From Thinopyrum elongatum (lineage: Eukaryota > Streptophyta > Magnoliopsida > Poales > Poaceae): 64,000 bases of DNA. A program made the translations under genes and the position numbers. Every line of letters begins with the position of its first letter. Within the stretch, counting starts at the first letter, position 1. Of this stretch, positions 22,654 through 32,723 are shown piece by piece. The stretch is from contig CM022302.1 of the NCBI GenBank assembly GCA_011799875.1, positions 304,679,048 through 304,743,047 on the forward strand, in the 5' to 3' direction. A model generated the notes under the pieces. The model did no database searches, was not told where the DNA came from, and worked only from the letters and a program-made list of their open reading frames with translations.

Positions 22654-23526
22654 TGTCGGAATCACGGCTCTGCTGACCCAAGAAAGGTTCGAACTCTGGG
22701 GCGTGTGCGAAGAACTTGACCTCTCCAGCCAACCGATTCGTCGCTCTCACGGCCTAGGTTGATGAACAGGAAAGAAAAGAGACACGACAGTTTACCCAGG
22801 TTCGGGCCAACTTGCGGTGTAAGACCCTACTCATGCTTTGGGGTGGATTAGCCTCGCGAGGGGCTGAGGATGAACTAGTACAGAGGAAGAACAACCTCAC
22901 GAGGTCTGTTCTTGTGTGGGTTTGAGCTGAGGATTCGATCTCTCTTCCTACGGTGGTGGCTAACCTATATATAGTGGCCTTGGTCCTCTTCCTCCAAAAT
23001 GAAGGCGGGAAGGGATCCCACAACAGCCAATTTTGAAGGGGGACAAGTAGTACATCTTATCCTGACGAAAGGTGGTCTTCGCCTGCAAAGCTTCTGGTCA
23101 TGACATCGTGGTGGGCTCGGCGATGACATCCATCCTGCCGTCCTGGCGGTCTTGGTCTCATTGCACGGGAATGGAAACCTTTGGGTGATTCCTTGGGACT
23201 CCGCGCCTGCGCTTTCCTCCTTAGCACAAAAGAGGAAACTTGCTACGCTGCGCCCGCTGGCGCCCACCTGGCCTTGGTCGTCATGGCTTGCGTCACCCGA
23301 ACCTCATGAGATGGGTGCTTGCATAGGAATCTCCGCTCCTCAGGAGCCAGCCCAGGGAGGCCGCTCCCTCCGGAGGTCTTGGCGTCGTCCGCCTAGCGAG
23401 GCTTGGCCCCTCGCGAGGGTCTTGTCTTGCCGATGCTAAAGATGGACCGTACCAGGCCGTCGATGGAGCCACGCCGTGGGCCGCAGGCAGGCAAGTCTGG
23501 GTATCCTGGTTCCCAAAACGCCGGCA
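22654..23526 (-). repeat. level 2 5' LTR (873 bp)
   Basis: Starts TGTCGGAATC and ends CGCCGGCA on the plus strand; matches 1543-2405. Followed by the duplicated target ATCCT. Holds a minus-strand TATA-like CTATATATAGG near 22965-22975. Confidence 0.92.
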
Positions 23527-23964
23527 ATCCTATAGGGCCCGTGCGCACGGGGCTCCCGTGTGCACGGTACACGCCCGTGCGCACGGGGTGCTACAACATG
23601 AGCTCCCTGTGTAGCCCGTGTGCACGGGGTCTCGGGGGCCCATGCGCACGGGGTCGCCTGCGACATGCACACTTGCTCCTTTTGTGCATCTCCTTCCTCC
23701 GTGTGGACTTGGGGTGTTCCTCCTCCTCCTCCTCCTTGGTAATGTTCCTTAGCTGCTTGGGAGTGCTCTTCTTCGTACCTAATGATACATAGTGCATTTT
23801 GGTGAGGTAGCAACCAAGTTCCACTCGTGTCTATATGCATGTCAAGTAGGAAGGAGTTCACCTCGGTTTCCATTGCGTGTGCTCGAGCTCTTGTCATAGG
23901 TCCACGTAGTGCTTGATGCGTTGGTGTAGAGTCCATGGGGATGATGGAAGGATGCTCCGAATCA
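23527..23964 (-). repeat. level 1 3' LTR, proximal part (U3 side)
   Basis: Aligns with about 30139-30552 of the intact LTR and ends GCTCCGAATCA beside the polypurine tract. It holds five CCCGTGCGCACGGG-type palindromes (23538-23653). On the minus strand it encodes the pol tail with RGPMTRARA. Confidence 0.9.
23538..23653. repeat. palindrome cluster 1 (CCCGTGCGCACGGG type)
   Basis: Five copies at 23538, 23555, 23574, 23615 and 23639, two of them perfect CCCGTGCGCACGGG palindromes and three with one base change. Located in U3 of the level 1 3' LTR. Confidence 0.85.
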
Positions 23965-25354
23965 TCTCCCCCCCTTGGGAGAGATCCGTCCGCGGATCGT
24001 GATCTTCATCACCATGGTACTTGGCCAAGTCCTTGACGTTGAAGATATCGCTTACATTGTACTTGTCGCGAGGGATGTCGATCTTGTAGGCGTTGTTATT
24101 GTAGCGTGCTAGCACCTTGAAGGGTCCATCGGCTCGTGGTAGTAGCTTGGACTTGCGTTCGTTGGGGAAGCGGTCTTTGCGAAGACGAAGCCATACGAGA
24201 ACTCCCGGTTGGAACACCATTGGTGTCTTGTTGATGTTGACCTTGGTGGTGAGGCGTTGTACTTGGTGCTCGATTGTTGACCTTGTATCTTCATGCATCT
24301 TCTTGAGGAAACTTACCCTTGCAGTCACATCCATGTTTGCGTGTTCTTGGAGCAGAAGAGGTAGAATGTCCAATGGGGACAATGGGTTGAAGCCGTAGAC
24401 AACCTCGAAGGCGGACTTGCCGGTAGTAGAGTGTCGAGCTCGATTGTAGGCGTACGCGGCAATGGGTAAGCACTCCTCCCACTCCTTGATGTTCTTCTTG
24501 ATCAACACATGTAGGAGAGTAGATAGTGTCCGGTTGGTGACTTCGGTTTGGCCATCGGTTTGTGGATGGTAGGCCGTCGAGAATAGAAGCTTGATTTTGA
24601 GCTTGGCGCATAGAGTCTTCGGAAAGTAGCTTAGGAACTTGACTTCGCGGTCCGGCACAATGGTCCTTGGCATTCCATGCAGCCTCAAGATTTCCCTACA
24701 AAAAAGATTTGCAACATGTGAAGCATCGTCTATCTTATTGCATGGGATGAAATGTGTCATTTTTGAGAATCGGTCCACAACAACAAATATAGAATCCTTT
24801 CCATTTTGAGTCCTAGGCAAACCAAGCACGAAATCCATACTAAACCATGAGATTGGAATTGGAAGTGGCATATGTAAACCATGAGATTGAGCTTGTGACT
24901 TAGCTTTGCGACATTTAGAGCATCGGTTGGTGAAGCGTGCTACATCGTGGAACATCTTTGGCCAAAAGTACTTGTTGGAGAGTGTGGAAAAGGTCTTGTC
25001 ACGTCCAAAATGTCCCATAAGTCCACCTCCGTGAGCCTCTTGCAAAAGTAACAAACGAAGAGAAGACTCGGGTATACAAAGTATGTTAACGCGCATAAGA
25101 TAGCCATTCTTGAGATAATAGTTCTCCCAACAAGTGTGAGCAAGACATTTGGCATAAGGAATCGCAAACATAGGATCATGTGCATAAAGATCTTTAACAT
25201 GCTCAAAGCCAATAACATTCAACTCAAGTTGAGTAACTAACATGCATTTGCGGGAAAGAGCGTCCGCCACAACGTTGTCTTTACCCTTAATGTACTTGAT
25301 CACATAAGGAAAAGGTTCAATAAATTCACTCCATTTAGCATGCCATTTATTCAA
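23894..25354 (-). pseudogene. pol: RNaseH end, integrase and tail (level 1)
   Basis: The minus-strand frame begins in the RNaseH end ([13 protein letters not shown]). Integrase shows [10 protein letters not shown] and CSKCRKAK, then [18 protein letters not shown] (usual SDR(D/N) form changed, first Asp kept) and [10 protein letters not shown] with the Glu. The C-terminal [17 protein letters not shown] is present. After [10 protein letters not shown] the frame enters the LTR at 23964 and stops at 23894. A different frame in the LTR encodes GPMTRARA, which corresponds to the level 4 tail, so the frame has slipped, most simply in the seven-C run of the polypurine tract. Confidence 0.85.
23965..23983 (-). 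other. polypurine tract, level 1
   Basis: TCTCCCCCCCTTGGGAGAG on the plus strand gives a purine-rich minus-strand primer directly before the LTR start TGATTCGGAGC. The seven-base homopolymer lies within pol coding sequence. Confidence 0.8.
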
Positions 25355-25432
25355 CTTGGTTTGACCTTTAAGGCACTTTAGTGTCTCATGATCGGTATGT
25401 ATGACAAATTCATGTGGGCGAAGATAATGCTC

Positions 25433-26572
25433 TCAAACATGCAATACGCGCACTAAAGCATACAATTCGTTGTCATAGATGGGATAGTTGAGTTGAGCTC
25501 CCGAAAGTTTTTCACTAAAATATGCAATGGGTCTCTTTTCTTGCATCAAAACTCCACCAATTCCATTACCACTAGCATCACAATGGACCTCAAAAGTTTT
25601 GTTGAAATTAGGCAATGCAAGAATTGGGGCATGTGTAAGCAAAGATTTGAGCTCATCAAATGTGATAGATTGCGAGGGTCCCCAAACAAAGGGTGCATTA
25701 TTCTTACTCAAGGCATGCAATGGTGCGGCAATAGTGCTAAAGTCTTTCACAAAGCGATGATAAAAACCCGCTAGACCAAGGAAACTACACACTTGTTGCA
25801 AATTAGTGGGTTGTGGCCAAGTTTTAATTGCTTCAATTTTAGATTCATCAACATGAACACCCTTTGAAGGCACAACAAAGCCAAAGAAAACAATCTTGTC
25901 AACACCAAAAGTGCATTTTTCCATATTGGCATAAAGACGCTCTTTTCTAAGAGTTTGCAAAACCGCCCTAAGATGATTTGCATGCTCTTTGAGGGATTTG
26001 CTAAACACAAGAATATCGTCAAAGTAGACCACAACAAACACGCCAATGTATGGGCGAAGCACATAATGCATGACACGCATGAAAGTACTAGGTGCTTCCG
26101 ATAAACCCATAGGCATAACTAGCCATTCATATAAACCAAATTTTGTTTTGAAAGCGGTTTTCCATTCATCACCTTCTTGTATGCGTATTTGAAAATAGCC
26201 ACTTTTAAGATCAATTTTTGAAAAAATGGTGGCACCGCTAAGCTCATCTAGCATATCATCAAGGCATGGAATGGGATGCCTATATCGAACGGTGATAGCA
26301 TTGATGGGTCTAAAATCGAAACACATGTGAAAAGTACCATCACGCTTAGGCACAAGAATAACCGGTACGGCACAAGGACTCAAACTTTCACGCACATGTC
26401 CATGGTTTATGAGATGTTGGACTTGCCTTTGTATTTCTTTGGTTTCTTCGGGGTTGACGCGGTATGGAGCCTTGTTAGGAAGAGCCGAAGAGGTGCGCCG
26501 GGATGAGGTCAATCCGGTGTTCAATGCCATGTAGAGGAGGAAGACCGGGAGGTAGCTCATCAGGGAAGACAT
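25433..26572 (-). pseudogene. pol: RT-RNaseH part of pol (level 1)
   Basis: Reads [15 protein letters not shown], then [25 protein letters not shown], the intact catalytic [22 protein letters not shown], and the RNaseH start [11 protein letters not shown] to YALVRVL. It ends at a stop where the level 4 paralogue region and family pattern have Trp (RVLHV*EHYL); the integrase frame continues in register, so this is a nonsense mutation. At its 5' side a frameshift near 26500 separates it from the protease part. RT converts the element's RNA to DNA in the particle; this copy cannot make the full polyprotein. Confidence 0.88.
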
Positions 26573-27005
26573 TCGCGAATTCCTGAAACAATTGAGATAA
26601 CACTAGAGGTAGATGGTTAGAAGTGTTAGTCCTTGCCACTTCATCTTTGCACACTAGGACATAGTGTATGACACTAGATGGGTTCTCACACACTTCTCTC
26701 ATCTCTCTTTTTGTGGCTAGGAGGACTAAGTTTTTCTCTCTTGATGTGTAGTCACTCATTTTGGGCTTGTGGTTCTCACTCTCTTTGTGGTGCTTCACTC
26801 TCTCACTAGTCTCTCCATGATGGGTGGATGCTTGCTTGTCGGCTATCACTTGGCTTGGTGACATAGGTCGTAGCACGTACTCTCTTCCCTTCATCTTGAA
26901 GCTATAATGGTTTGTTCTTCCATTGTGGATGACGCCACGGTCGAATTGCCAAGGTCTTCCCAAGAGAAGATGGCACACGGACATGGGAACCACATCACAC
27001 TCCAA
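26475..27005 (-). pseudogene. pol: protease end and linker to RT (level 1)
   Basis: Begins after a frameshift with ECDVVPMSVCHLLLGRPWQF, equivalent to CDVVPMQACSLLLGRPWQF of level 4, and continues through a charged linker to [18 protein letters not shown], the usual segment before RT. It ends in IPAHLFGSS at a frameshift. A one-base loss near 27032 explains the break from the upstream frame. Confidence 0.75.
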
Positions 27006-27022
27006 GGTGTCCTTGTAGGCGC

Positions 27023-28075
27023 CTATCTTAACGAAACTTGCACGGTGTGCTCCACTTGAATGGTGCCGGAGTCGCTAAGCCATTGGACCTTGTAGGGGCG
27101 AGGATGCTTCTTCTTGACCAATTGTAGCTTGGAACATAGCTCGTCACTTGCCAAGTTGTGACAACTTCCTCTGTCGATGATGACCTTCACGGAACGACCA
27201 TTGATGCCGGCCTTGGTGTGGAAGATGTGGCATCGTTGGTCTTCGTCTTGTTGGTGTTGAAGTGTCAAGACCTTGGAGACCACGAGAGCGGGACTAGAAT
27301 CATTGTCGCAAAAGACTTGAGCATCTTCTTCTTCATTCACTTGATGGTGCATGGTGACGTGTTCGAGAGCTTCCATTTCATCTTCACTCATGGAGTCGTA
27401 TGTGCCATCATCATTTGCAATCATGGTTCGCCGGTTGATGCATTGGAAAGACTTGTGTCCATGGCCTCCACATGTGAAGCACTTGAGAGAACTTGTCTTG
27501 ACGGGGTCATCCGGTGGCGCCGATGATGAGGGAGTCTTGGACTTATAGTTGCTTGCCGGAGGACGTGTCAAGGAAGGCATTGCTTGCTTGGAACTTGACT
27601 TATCGCCGGCACTTGGTGATGCTCTAGTCGAGGTAGGAGGTGTCGTAGTTGAGGGAACTTGAGTGTAGGAGCCGTAGTTCTTGGAAGAGTACTTGGCGTA
27701 CTTGTAGTCTTCTTGTACTTGTCGCTCCGCCTTGGTCGCTTGATGCACTAGCTCGAGAAGGTTGGAGTAGGGTTGGAAGTCGGCGATCTTCCTTATTGGG
27801 TGATTGAGGCTATTCAAGAAGCGTGCCATAGTTTGCTCATCATCTTCTTTGACAATGGCTCTTATCATGGCAATTTCCATCTCTTGATAGTATTCTTCCA
27901 CCGTCTTCGTGCCTTGCTTGAGGAGTTGTAACTTCTTGAAGAGATCGCGGGTGTAGTGTGTAGGCACGAAGCGGGCTCTCATGACATCCTTCATTTGTGT
28001 CCAAGTTGTGATGGGTGGCTCGCCCTTCTCGCGGCGTCGCTCGATCACTTGTTCCTCCACATGGCTCACGATCAT
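27023..28075 (-). pseudogene. gag-pol: gag core, zinc knuckle and protease start (level 1)
   Basis: Minus strand: ERRREKGEPPITTWTQMK and FVPTHYTRDLFKKLQLL belong to the retrotransposon gag core, missing its first half. A Ser/Thr/Pro-rich stretch leads to the knuckle CFTCGGHGHKSFQC (CX2CX4HX4C, about residue 210). The protease motif follows as VIIDRGSCHN near residue 300; level 4 has IIDGGSC, so the residue after the catalytic Asp is changed. The Met at the 5' end is internal, not a true start. The frame breaks at VQVSLR by a one-base loss. Confidence 0.82.
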
Positions 28076-28347
28076 GTTGCGGAAGATGTTGAGGAAGATG
28101 CGCGGCTCACGATCATGTTGCGGAATTCCTCCATTTGTTTGGAGAGCTTGGCGTCGAGGTAGTCCCTTTGTCTTGCTTCCGATTGGCGAAGGTCGGTAGC
28201 GAGTTGCTCGATGCGATCACCCAAAGCTTTACTCTCTTGATGTAGAGCTCGTTGTGCGATGAAGAAGTGATTCTTGGTGACGAAGTCGCGTTCGTCATCT
28301 TGATCCTCGAAGAGAGGGTTCACCGAATAAGAAGGCCTATCCATCAT
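28072..28347 (-). pseudogene. gag: gag N-terminus (level 1)
   Basis: MMDRPSYSVNPLFEDQDDER is a plausible gag start on the minus strand, followed by a helical, probably coiled-coil LGDRIEQLATDLRQSEARQR. It then runs out of frame at a 21-base direct repeat (GGCTCACGATCATGTTGCGGA at 28063 and 28103, here given by its positions), where the first half of the gag core is missing. The repeat suggests a deletion or slippage product. Confidence 0.65.
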
Positions 28348-29702
28348 GTAGAAGTGGTGGTGAGTAGGAAAATGAGAGAACAATACCAAAGTTACCTTTT
28401 CTGAAGATTGTGGATGTATCAAGTACGATCCCACGTGATGCTATAATAGTAGAATTGGTACCGGGTTTTGTTTTCTCGCACCTACAAGTAAATGGCTTTT
28501 GGAGGATCTTGGTTAGGAAATGGCACAAATAATTCAAGCAAATGTTAGTCAAGATATCAAAAAAGTTGAGAAGATGCACAAATCGCAAGTAAGACAAATA
28601 GATGAAACCCAAGGATATCACTAGGAACACACACACACACGGAAGATAGATGGGATCCGCACAACAAAGGAATGAGCTCTAAGAGGTGGAACCACGGGAA
28701 TACTCTTGTTGTACGGATACTAGAGACGCTAGCTCGATTGCTCTAATGGGCTAGATACGCTAGTGCACCAACCTAAGAGAGAAAACGGTCCGTCTACAAT
28801 CCCAAGTATGCTTATGTATGTATTGACCAAGACGATGTAACTATTGTATGAGGCTCAATGCTATTTCTTACAAGCTCTTTGTTTCTTCTCTTTTTCTTTT
28901 GCTTAAAACTTTTTCTCTTTTTTTGACTATGCCACAATGCTTGATATGTGAGCCGGAATGCGAGATAACAAGTAGTATATGCACAGGAGAGATATAACAC
29001 TAAAGGTGCACTAAGGCGTGGCCCGACAATTCTCAACTTGCTAGTCTTGATGGGTAAGTTACGCAAAAGAGGCTCCAGGCTATCAAGGTAATGGCAAGGG
29101 TAATACAATGGTGTCGTCGAGGTTACCGTCCTTGCTTACGGTTGGTATGAAGATGGAGTTGTCGAAGCCGATGTGGAGTCCGAGTCGATGGCGAGTGGCG
29201 GTGATGATGAAGTCAAATCGCGCCTAAGTAGCCGAAACACCTTAGGATGAGTGAAACCGCAACTCAAAAGCTCAAACACCCACGAGAAGTAGTGCGAAAG
29301 ATCAAGTGTGGTGGTGGAAAGGCAAAACGGTGGAAAAGAGGGAGTGGCCGAACCGCTCTGTATGGCCCGTGCACACGGGGTAAGTGATGCCCGTGTGCAC
29401 GGGGTCCCGATGGCCCATGCACACATGGTGTTCTGGGAGCGCAAGAACACCTTCGGATCCGTGGATTTTTGCAAAATTTCGGCCAAAATCGATGGTTGGG
29501 TGGGTGGGGAAAGATGGTAAGGGGTAGATCCACTTGTCACACACCAAATTCGCGGATCAAATCAACCAAATCTCACAAGATCTAACAAATTGCAAGAAAT
29601 ATTTTGGGGCTATTTTTGGTGGGGATTTTTGAATTAGGATGAAAAACAACAAAATCGAGCTAGCAAATGGGAGGTAGGGACTCCAAGATGTGAATCAACC
29701 TT
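28348..29702 (-). other. level 1 leader (5' UTR)
   Basis: 1.35 kb between the primer site and the gag start with no convincing gene. It contains a short CA run (28628-28638) and the second palindrome cluster (29366-29428). An untranslated leader of this length could hold packaging signals; nothing specific is visible. Confidence 0.6.
29366..29428. repeat. palindrome cluster 2
   Basis: Three diverged copies (CCCGTGCACACGGG, CCCGTGTGCACGGG, CCCATGCACACATG) at 29366, 29390 and 29414 in the level 1 leader. Confidence 0.75.
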
Positions 29703-29715
29703 GCTCATGATACCA
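29703..29715 (-). other. primer-binding site, level 1 (iMet type)
   Basis: TGGTATCATGAGC on the minus strand, three bases from the LTR end, matches the iMet primer site with one inserted base. Confidence 0.75.
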
Positions 29716-30085
29716 AGATGTTGTAGGGTGAAACCCTAAGATGGATCGATGGATATTTTCACACTTGGAGGGGGAAAAGGGATGAACACCAAGAACACAA
29801 AGAGGAATTCACTCGAACAAAACCCAATTACACATCCACTAGAATAGCAAACACATAGATCCACAAGAGTACAAGCACAATCAAAGGAAACAATCACCAG
29901 GGTAAAGTTCTTCCCACTCCTAAGAGATGAGGTCTTGATGATAATCTTCTCCAAGAGGAGGTCTTGAAATCCACAAGTGGATCCTCTCCTAAGAGGTCTA
30001 GATCTCCAATGGAGTGGTAGAAGGAGCAAAGCTCTCAAATATCTCACATATGTCTTTGCTAACCCTAAAAATGACCCTAGGTACG

Positions 30086-30095
30086 GAATATATAG
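30086..30095 (-). promoter_or_regulatory. TATA box of the level 1 5' LTR
   Basis: CTATATATTC on the minus strand, the best core-promoter candidate of the intact LTR. Confidence 0.5.
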
Positions 30096-30150
30096 GCTTG
30101 GGGACGAAGTGGAGGCCCAACAGCCAAACTCAGCCGGCCATCCTGTAGGG

Positions 30151-30247
30151 CCCGTGCGCACGGGGGTCCCGTGCGCACGGGGTGCTACAACATGAGCTCC
30201 CTGTGTACCCCGTGTGCACGGCGTCTCGAGGGCCCGTGCGCACGGGG
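30151..30247. repeat. palindrome cluster 3, just upstream of the LTR TATA
   Basis: Copies at 30151, 30168, 30208 and 30233, three of them perfect CCCGTGCGCACGGG. Their position next to the TATA suits a promoter element of the LTR. Confidence 0.85.
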
Positions 30248-30552
30248 TCGCCTGGGACATGCACACTTGCTCCTTTTGTGCATCTCCTTCCTCCGTGTGG
30301 ACTTGGGGTGCTCCTCCTCCTCCTTGGTGATGTTCCTTAGCTGCTTGGGAGTGCTCTTCTTCGTACCTAATGATACATAGTGCATTTTGGTGAGGTAGCA
30401 ACCAAGTTCCACTCGTGTCTATATGCATGTCAAGTAGGAAGGAGTTCACCTCGGTTTCCATTGCGCGTGCTCGAGCTCTTGTCATAGGTCCACATAGTGC
30501 TTGATACGTTATTGTAGAGTCCATGGGGATGATGGAAGGATGCTCCGCATCA

Positions 30553-31548
30553 CCAACCCTCCTACACCTACCACCCAATTACCATGAAGTGTGCTTTGCA
30601 GAGGTGTCCTTTGGAATATCAACAGAAATATTATGGATAGCCCGTGCGCACTAGGTCTTTTGAACCCCGTACGCACGGGGTGCCACGAAACTCTTTGGAC
30701 ACCCCGTGCGCACAGGGTCTTTCTAACCCCATGTGCACGGGGTGGGGCTTTAGTCTCTGAGCACCCCATGCGCACGGAGCTGACTTAGCCCATGCGCATG
30801 GGGTCCACCAGGCAGAAATCCCCCAACGGCCAAGAACACTACCAAAGTCCCTTTATTCCACCTCCAACCCCTAACCCTACTGTATTGTTGAGCTCCACCA
30901 TTGCTACACTCCATTTTGCTCAATACTCTCAATCCCTTCACCCAAACTTGTTGAAACTTTGGGGACTGCGAGAGCAAGACCTGATCTACACTTTGACCAA
31001 ACTAAATTCATGCTCCCCACTATATTTGTCCACCATTGACTTGTTACTCTTGGAGCTTGGGCTCCTAGGTGGTTAGAGGTTCCTTCGGAAGCTTCCTTGC
31101 CCGTGGTGTGCTCCGGAGAAATTTGTAAAGGTGTGGTGGCCGTCTTCAAGACCAACCCCGAGTGATTCGAGGCTCATCCGTTGGGGGTGACTCAAAAGAG
31201 AATACGGTGAGCCTTCCGTGGCATTCCGCAAGCTTTGGCTATGACACCGCTCTAAACGGAGAGTATCTCTTCCTCAAGGAAGAGTGAACTTTAGGATAAA
31301 AGTCGCGTCATCGTCTCATTTGTGGTTAATCCTTTCCCACACTTTACTTTCCTTTGTATGCTTGTGGGCTTGCTAATTCGATTGTTGCTTAGCATATTTA
31401 GCTTTAAGCTTGCTTGTCATATAGGTTGTGTTCACCTAGTTGCATATCTAGAACCCTATTTATCCACTTAACCTTAAAATTGACAAGAAAGATAAAAATT
31501 TATAGTCTCCTATTCACCCCCCTCTAGTCGACCGTGCCGATCCTTTCA
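30553..31548 (+). repeat. truncated 5' LTR, Copia-like
   Basis: The right end reads CACCCCCCTCTAGTCGACCG and CCGATCCTTTCA, followed by a primer site. This end is typical of abundant Triticeae Copia LTRs as I remember them. The left end is cut by level 1. Palindrome cluster 4 lies at its left side. No Copia coding sequence follows; the element is broken off near 31602. Confidence 0.6.
30641..30803. repeat. palindrome cluster 4, outside level 1
   Basis: Six copies near 30641, 30666, 30702, 30727, 30763 and 30789, from CCCGTGCGCAC to CCCATGCGCATGGG. They lie beyond the end of level 1, in the neighbouring LTR fragment. Confidence 0.8.
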
Positions 31549-31550
31549 AT

Positions 31551-31562
31551 TGGTATCAGAGC
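31551..31562 (+). other. primer-binding site of the truncated Copia-like element
   Basis: TGGTATCAGAGC, perfect iMet complement, two bases after the LTR end; about 40 bp of interior remain. Confidence 0.8.
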
Positions 31563-32095
31563 CTCGTTCTCTAATAATAGGTTTAACAACCTTAGAGGAT
31601 AGTGATGATTGGTGACCCACAAGTATAGGGGATCGCGACAGTCTTCGAGGGCAGTATTTCACCCAAATTTATTGATTCGACACAAGGGGAGCCAAAGAAT
31701 ATTTATGATGCTTAGCAGTTGAGTTGTCAATTCAACCACACCTCAAAAGTTAATTCTCTACAGCAAAGTGTTTAGTAGCTGATACATCCATTTTGCATCA
31801 TGATTTCCTACTGCTATTTATAATGTTTTTGGCCAATATAATACTTTGTAGTACCATTCTAATGCCTTTTCTCTCTTAATTTGCAAGATTTACATGAAGA
31901 GGGAGATTGCCGGCAGCTGGAATTCTGGGTAAAAGCTATGTCAGAGATACCTATTCTGCACATATTCAAATGAGCTGAGATTTCATGAAGAATAGTTTTG
32001 TAATAAATAAAAAATATTGGAAGAAAGAAATACCAGAGGGGGCCACCCAGGTGCCCACAAGGCACCAGGGCGCGCCCTCCGGTGCCCATCTTCTA

Positions 32096-32104
32096 GTATA
32101 TAAG
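32096..32104 (+). promoter_or_regulatory. TATA box of the solo LTR
   Basis: GTATATAAG in a good plant context, followed by a purine-rich start region. Confidence 0.5.
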
Positions 32105-32589
32105 CCCATTTTCCCTAGAAAAAAATAAGGAGAGGACTTTCGGGACGGAGCGCCGCCATCTCGAGGTGAAACTTGGGCAGGAGCTCTTTTGCTCTCGGCG
32201 GACCGATTCCGCCGGGGATACTTTCCTCCAGGAGGGGGAAATCGAAGCCATCATCATCACCAACAACCCTCTCATCGTGAGAGGACCAATCTTCATCAAC
32301 ATCTTCACCAGCACCATCTGATCTCAAACCCCAGTTCATCTCTTGTATTTGTATCGAAACCTCAGATTGGTACCTGTGGGTTGCTAGTAGTGTTGATTAC
32401 ATCTTGTAGTTGATGCTAGTTGGTTTATTTGGTGGAAGATTATATGTTCAGATCCATTATGCTATTCAATACCCCTCTGATCTTGAACATGAATATGATT
32501 CGTGAGTAGTTACTTTTGTTCTTGAGGACATGGGAGAAGTCTTGTCATAAGTAATCATGTGAATTTGGTATTCGTTTGATATTTTGATG

Positions 32590-32723
32590 GCAAACTGTAT
32601 CTTTGCCATCAGCCAGTTCTTTGCCATCTGTTTTTTTGTAAGCGGACGACAAAGACCTTCTTTGCCGTCCGCTAGCAGACGGCAAAGAACTGGCTGATGG
32701 CAAATTCTCTTATTCCAGTAGTG
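32590..32723. mobile_element. CACTA-derived foldback fragment
   Basis: The right end is TCCAGTAGTG, the reverse complement of a CACTA-type terminus (CACTACTGGA). ATG flanks both sides (32587-32589, 32724-32726), fitting the 3-bp duplication of CACTA elements, but the left end lacks CACTA. Two nested stems occur: 32602-32630 with 32676-32704 (one mismatch in 29) and 32641-32655 with 32659-32673 (one mismatch in 15). The CTTTGCCGTC words are typical of grass CACTA ends. Confidence 0.7.

Larger units (their letters stand above)
1543..23526 (-). mobile_element. level 2: Tat-like non-autonomous Gypsy derivative with antisense ORF
   Basis: Bounded by LTRs 1543-2405 and 22654-23526 with a perfect ATCCT target duplication (1538-1542 and 23527-23531) inside the level 1 LTR. 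On the minus strand the primer site abuts the right LTR and a G-rich tract (CGGGGGCTAC) abuts the left LTR, so it is transcribed right to left. Without level 3 it is about 5.2 kb. The interior keeps a gag C-terminal remnant and a collapsed RT remnant, but no protease, RNaseH or integrase was found. A B3-like ORF lies on the opposite strand. Tat-lineage elements (for example maize Grande) are known to carry extra ORFs, some antisense, which fits. The family name is not assigned; a Fatima-like Triticeae element is a guess. Confidence 0.82.
1125..30552 (-). mobile_element. level 1: minus-strand Ty3/Gypsy element, CRM-related, host of the nest
   Basis: The 5' LTR is 29719-30552. The 3' LTR is split into 1125-1542 and 23527-23964 by level 2. 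On the minus strand the order is LTR, iMet-type primer site, leader, gag, protease, RT-RNaseH, integrase, G-rich polypurine tract, LTR. The element without insertions is about 7.4 kb. Protein order (integrase after RT), the CX2CX4HX4C knuckle and the pol tail that reads into the 3' LTR place it in Ty3/Gypsy near the CRM clade. It carries an internal gag deletion, frameshifts and nonsense codons, so it is dead. No matching 5-bp target duplication is seen outside 1125 (CACGA) and 30552 (CCAAC). Confidence 0.88.
29719..30552 (-). repeat. level 1 5' LTR (834 bp)
   Basis: Intact, TGTTGTAGGG to CTCCGCATCA on the plus strand. It contains a minus-strand TATA at 30086-30095 and, 55-160 bp upstream of it in transcription direction, four palindromes (30151-30247). 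The U3 encodes the pol tail with [12 protein letters not shown] on the minus strand. Confidence 0.92.

Noticed and set aside
23538..30803. CRISPR-like array of palindromic repeats
   Set aside because: Spacing is irregular, copies diverge, and the setting is a plant retrotransposon LTR.
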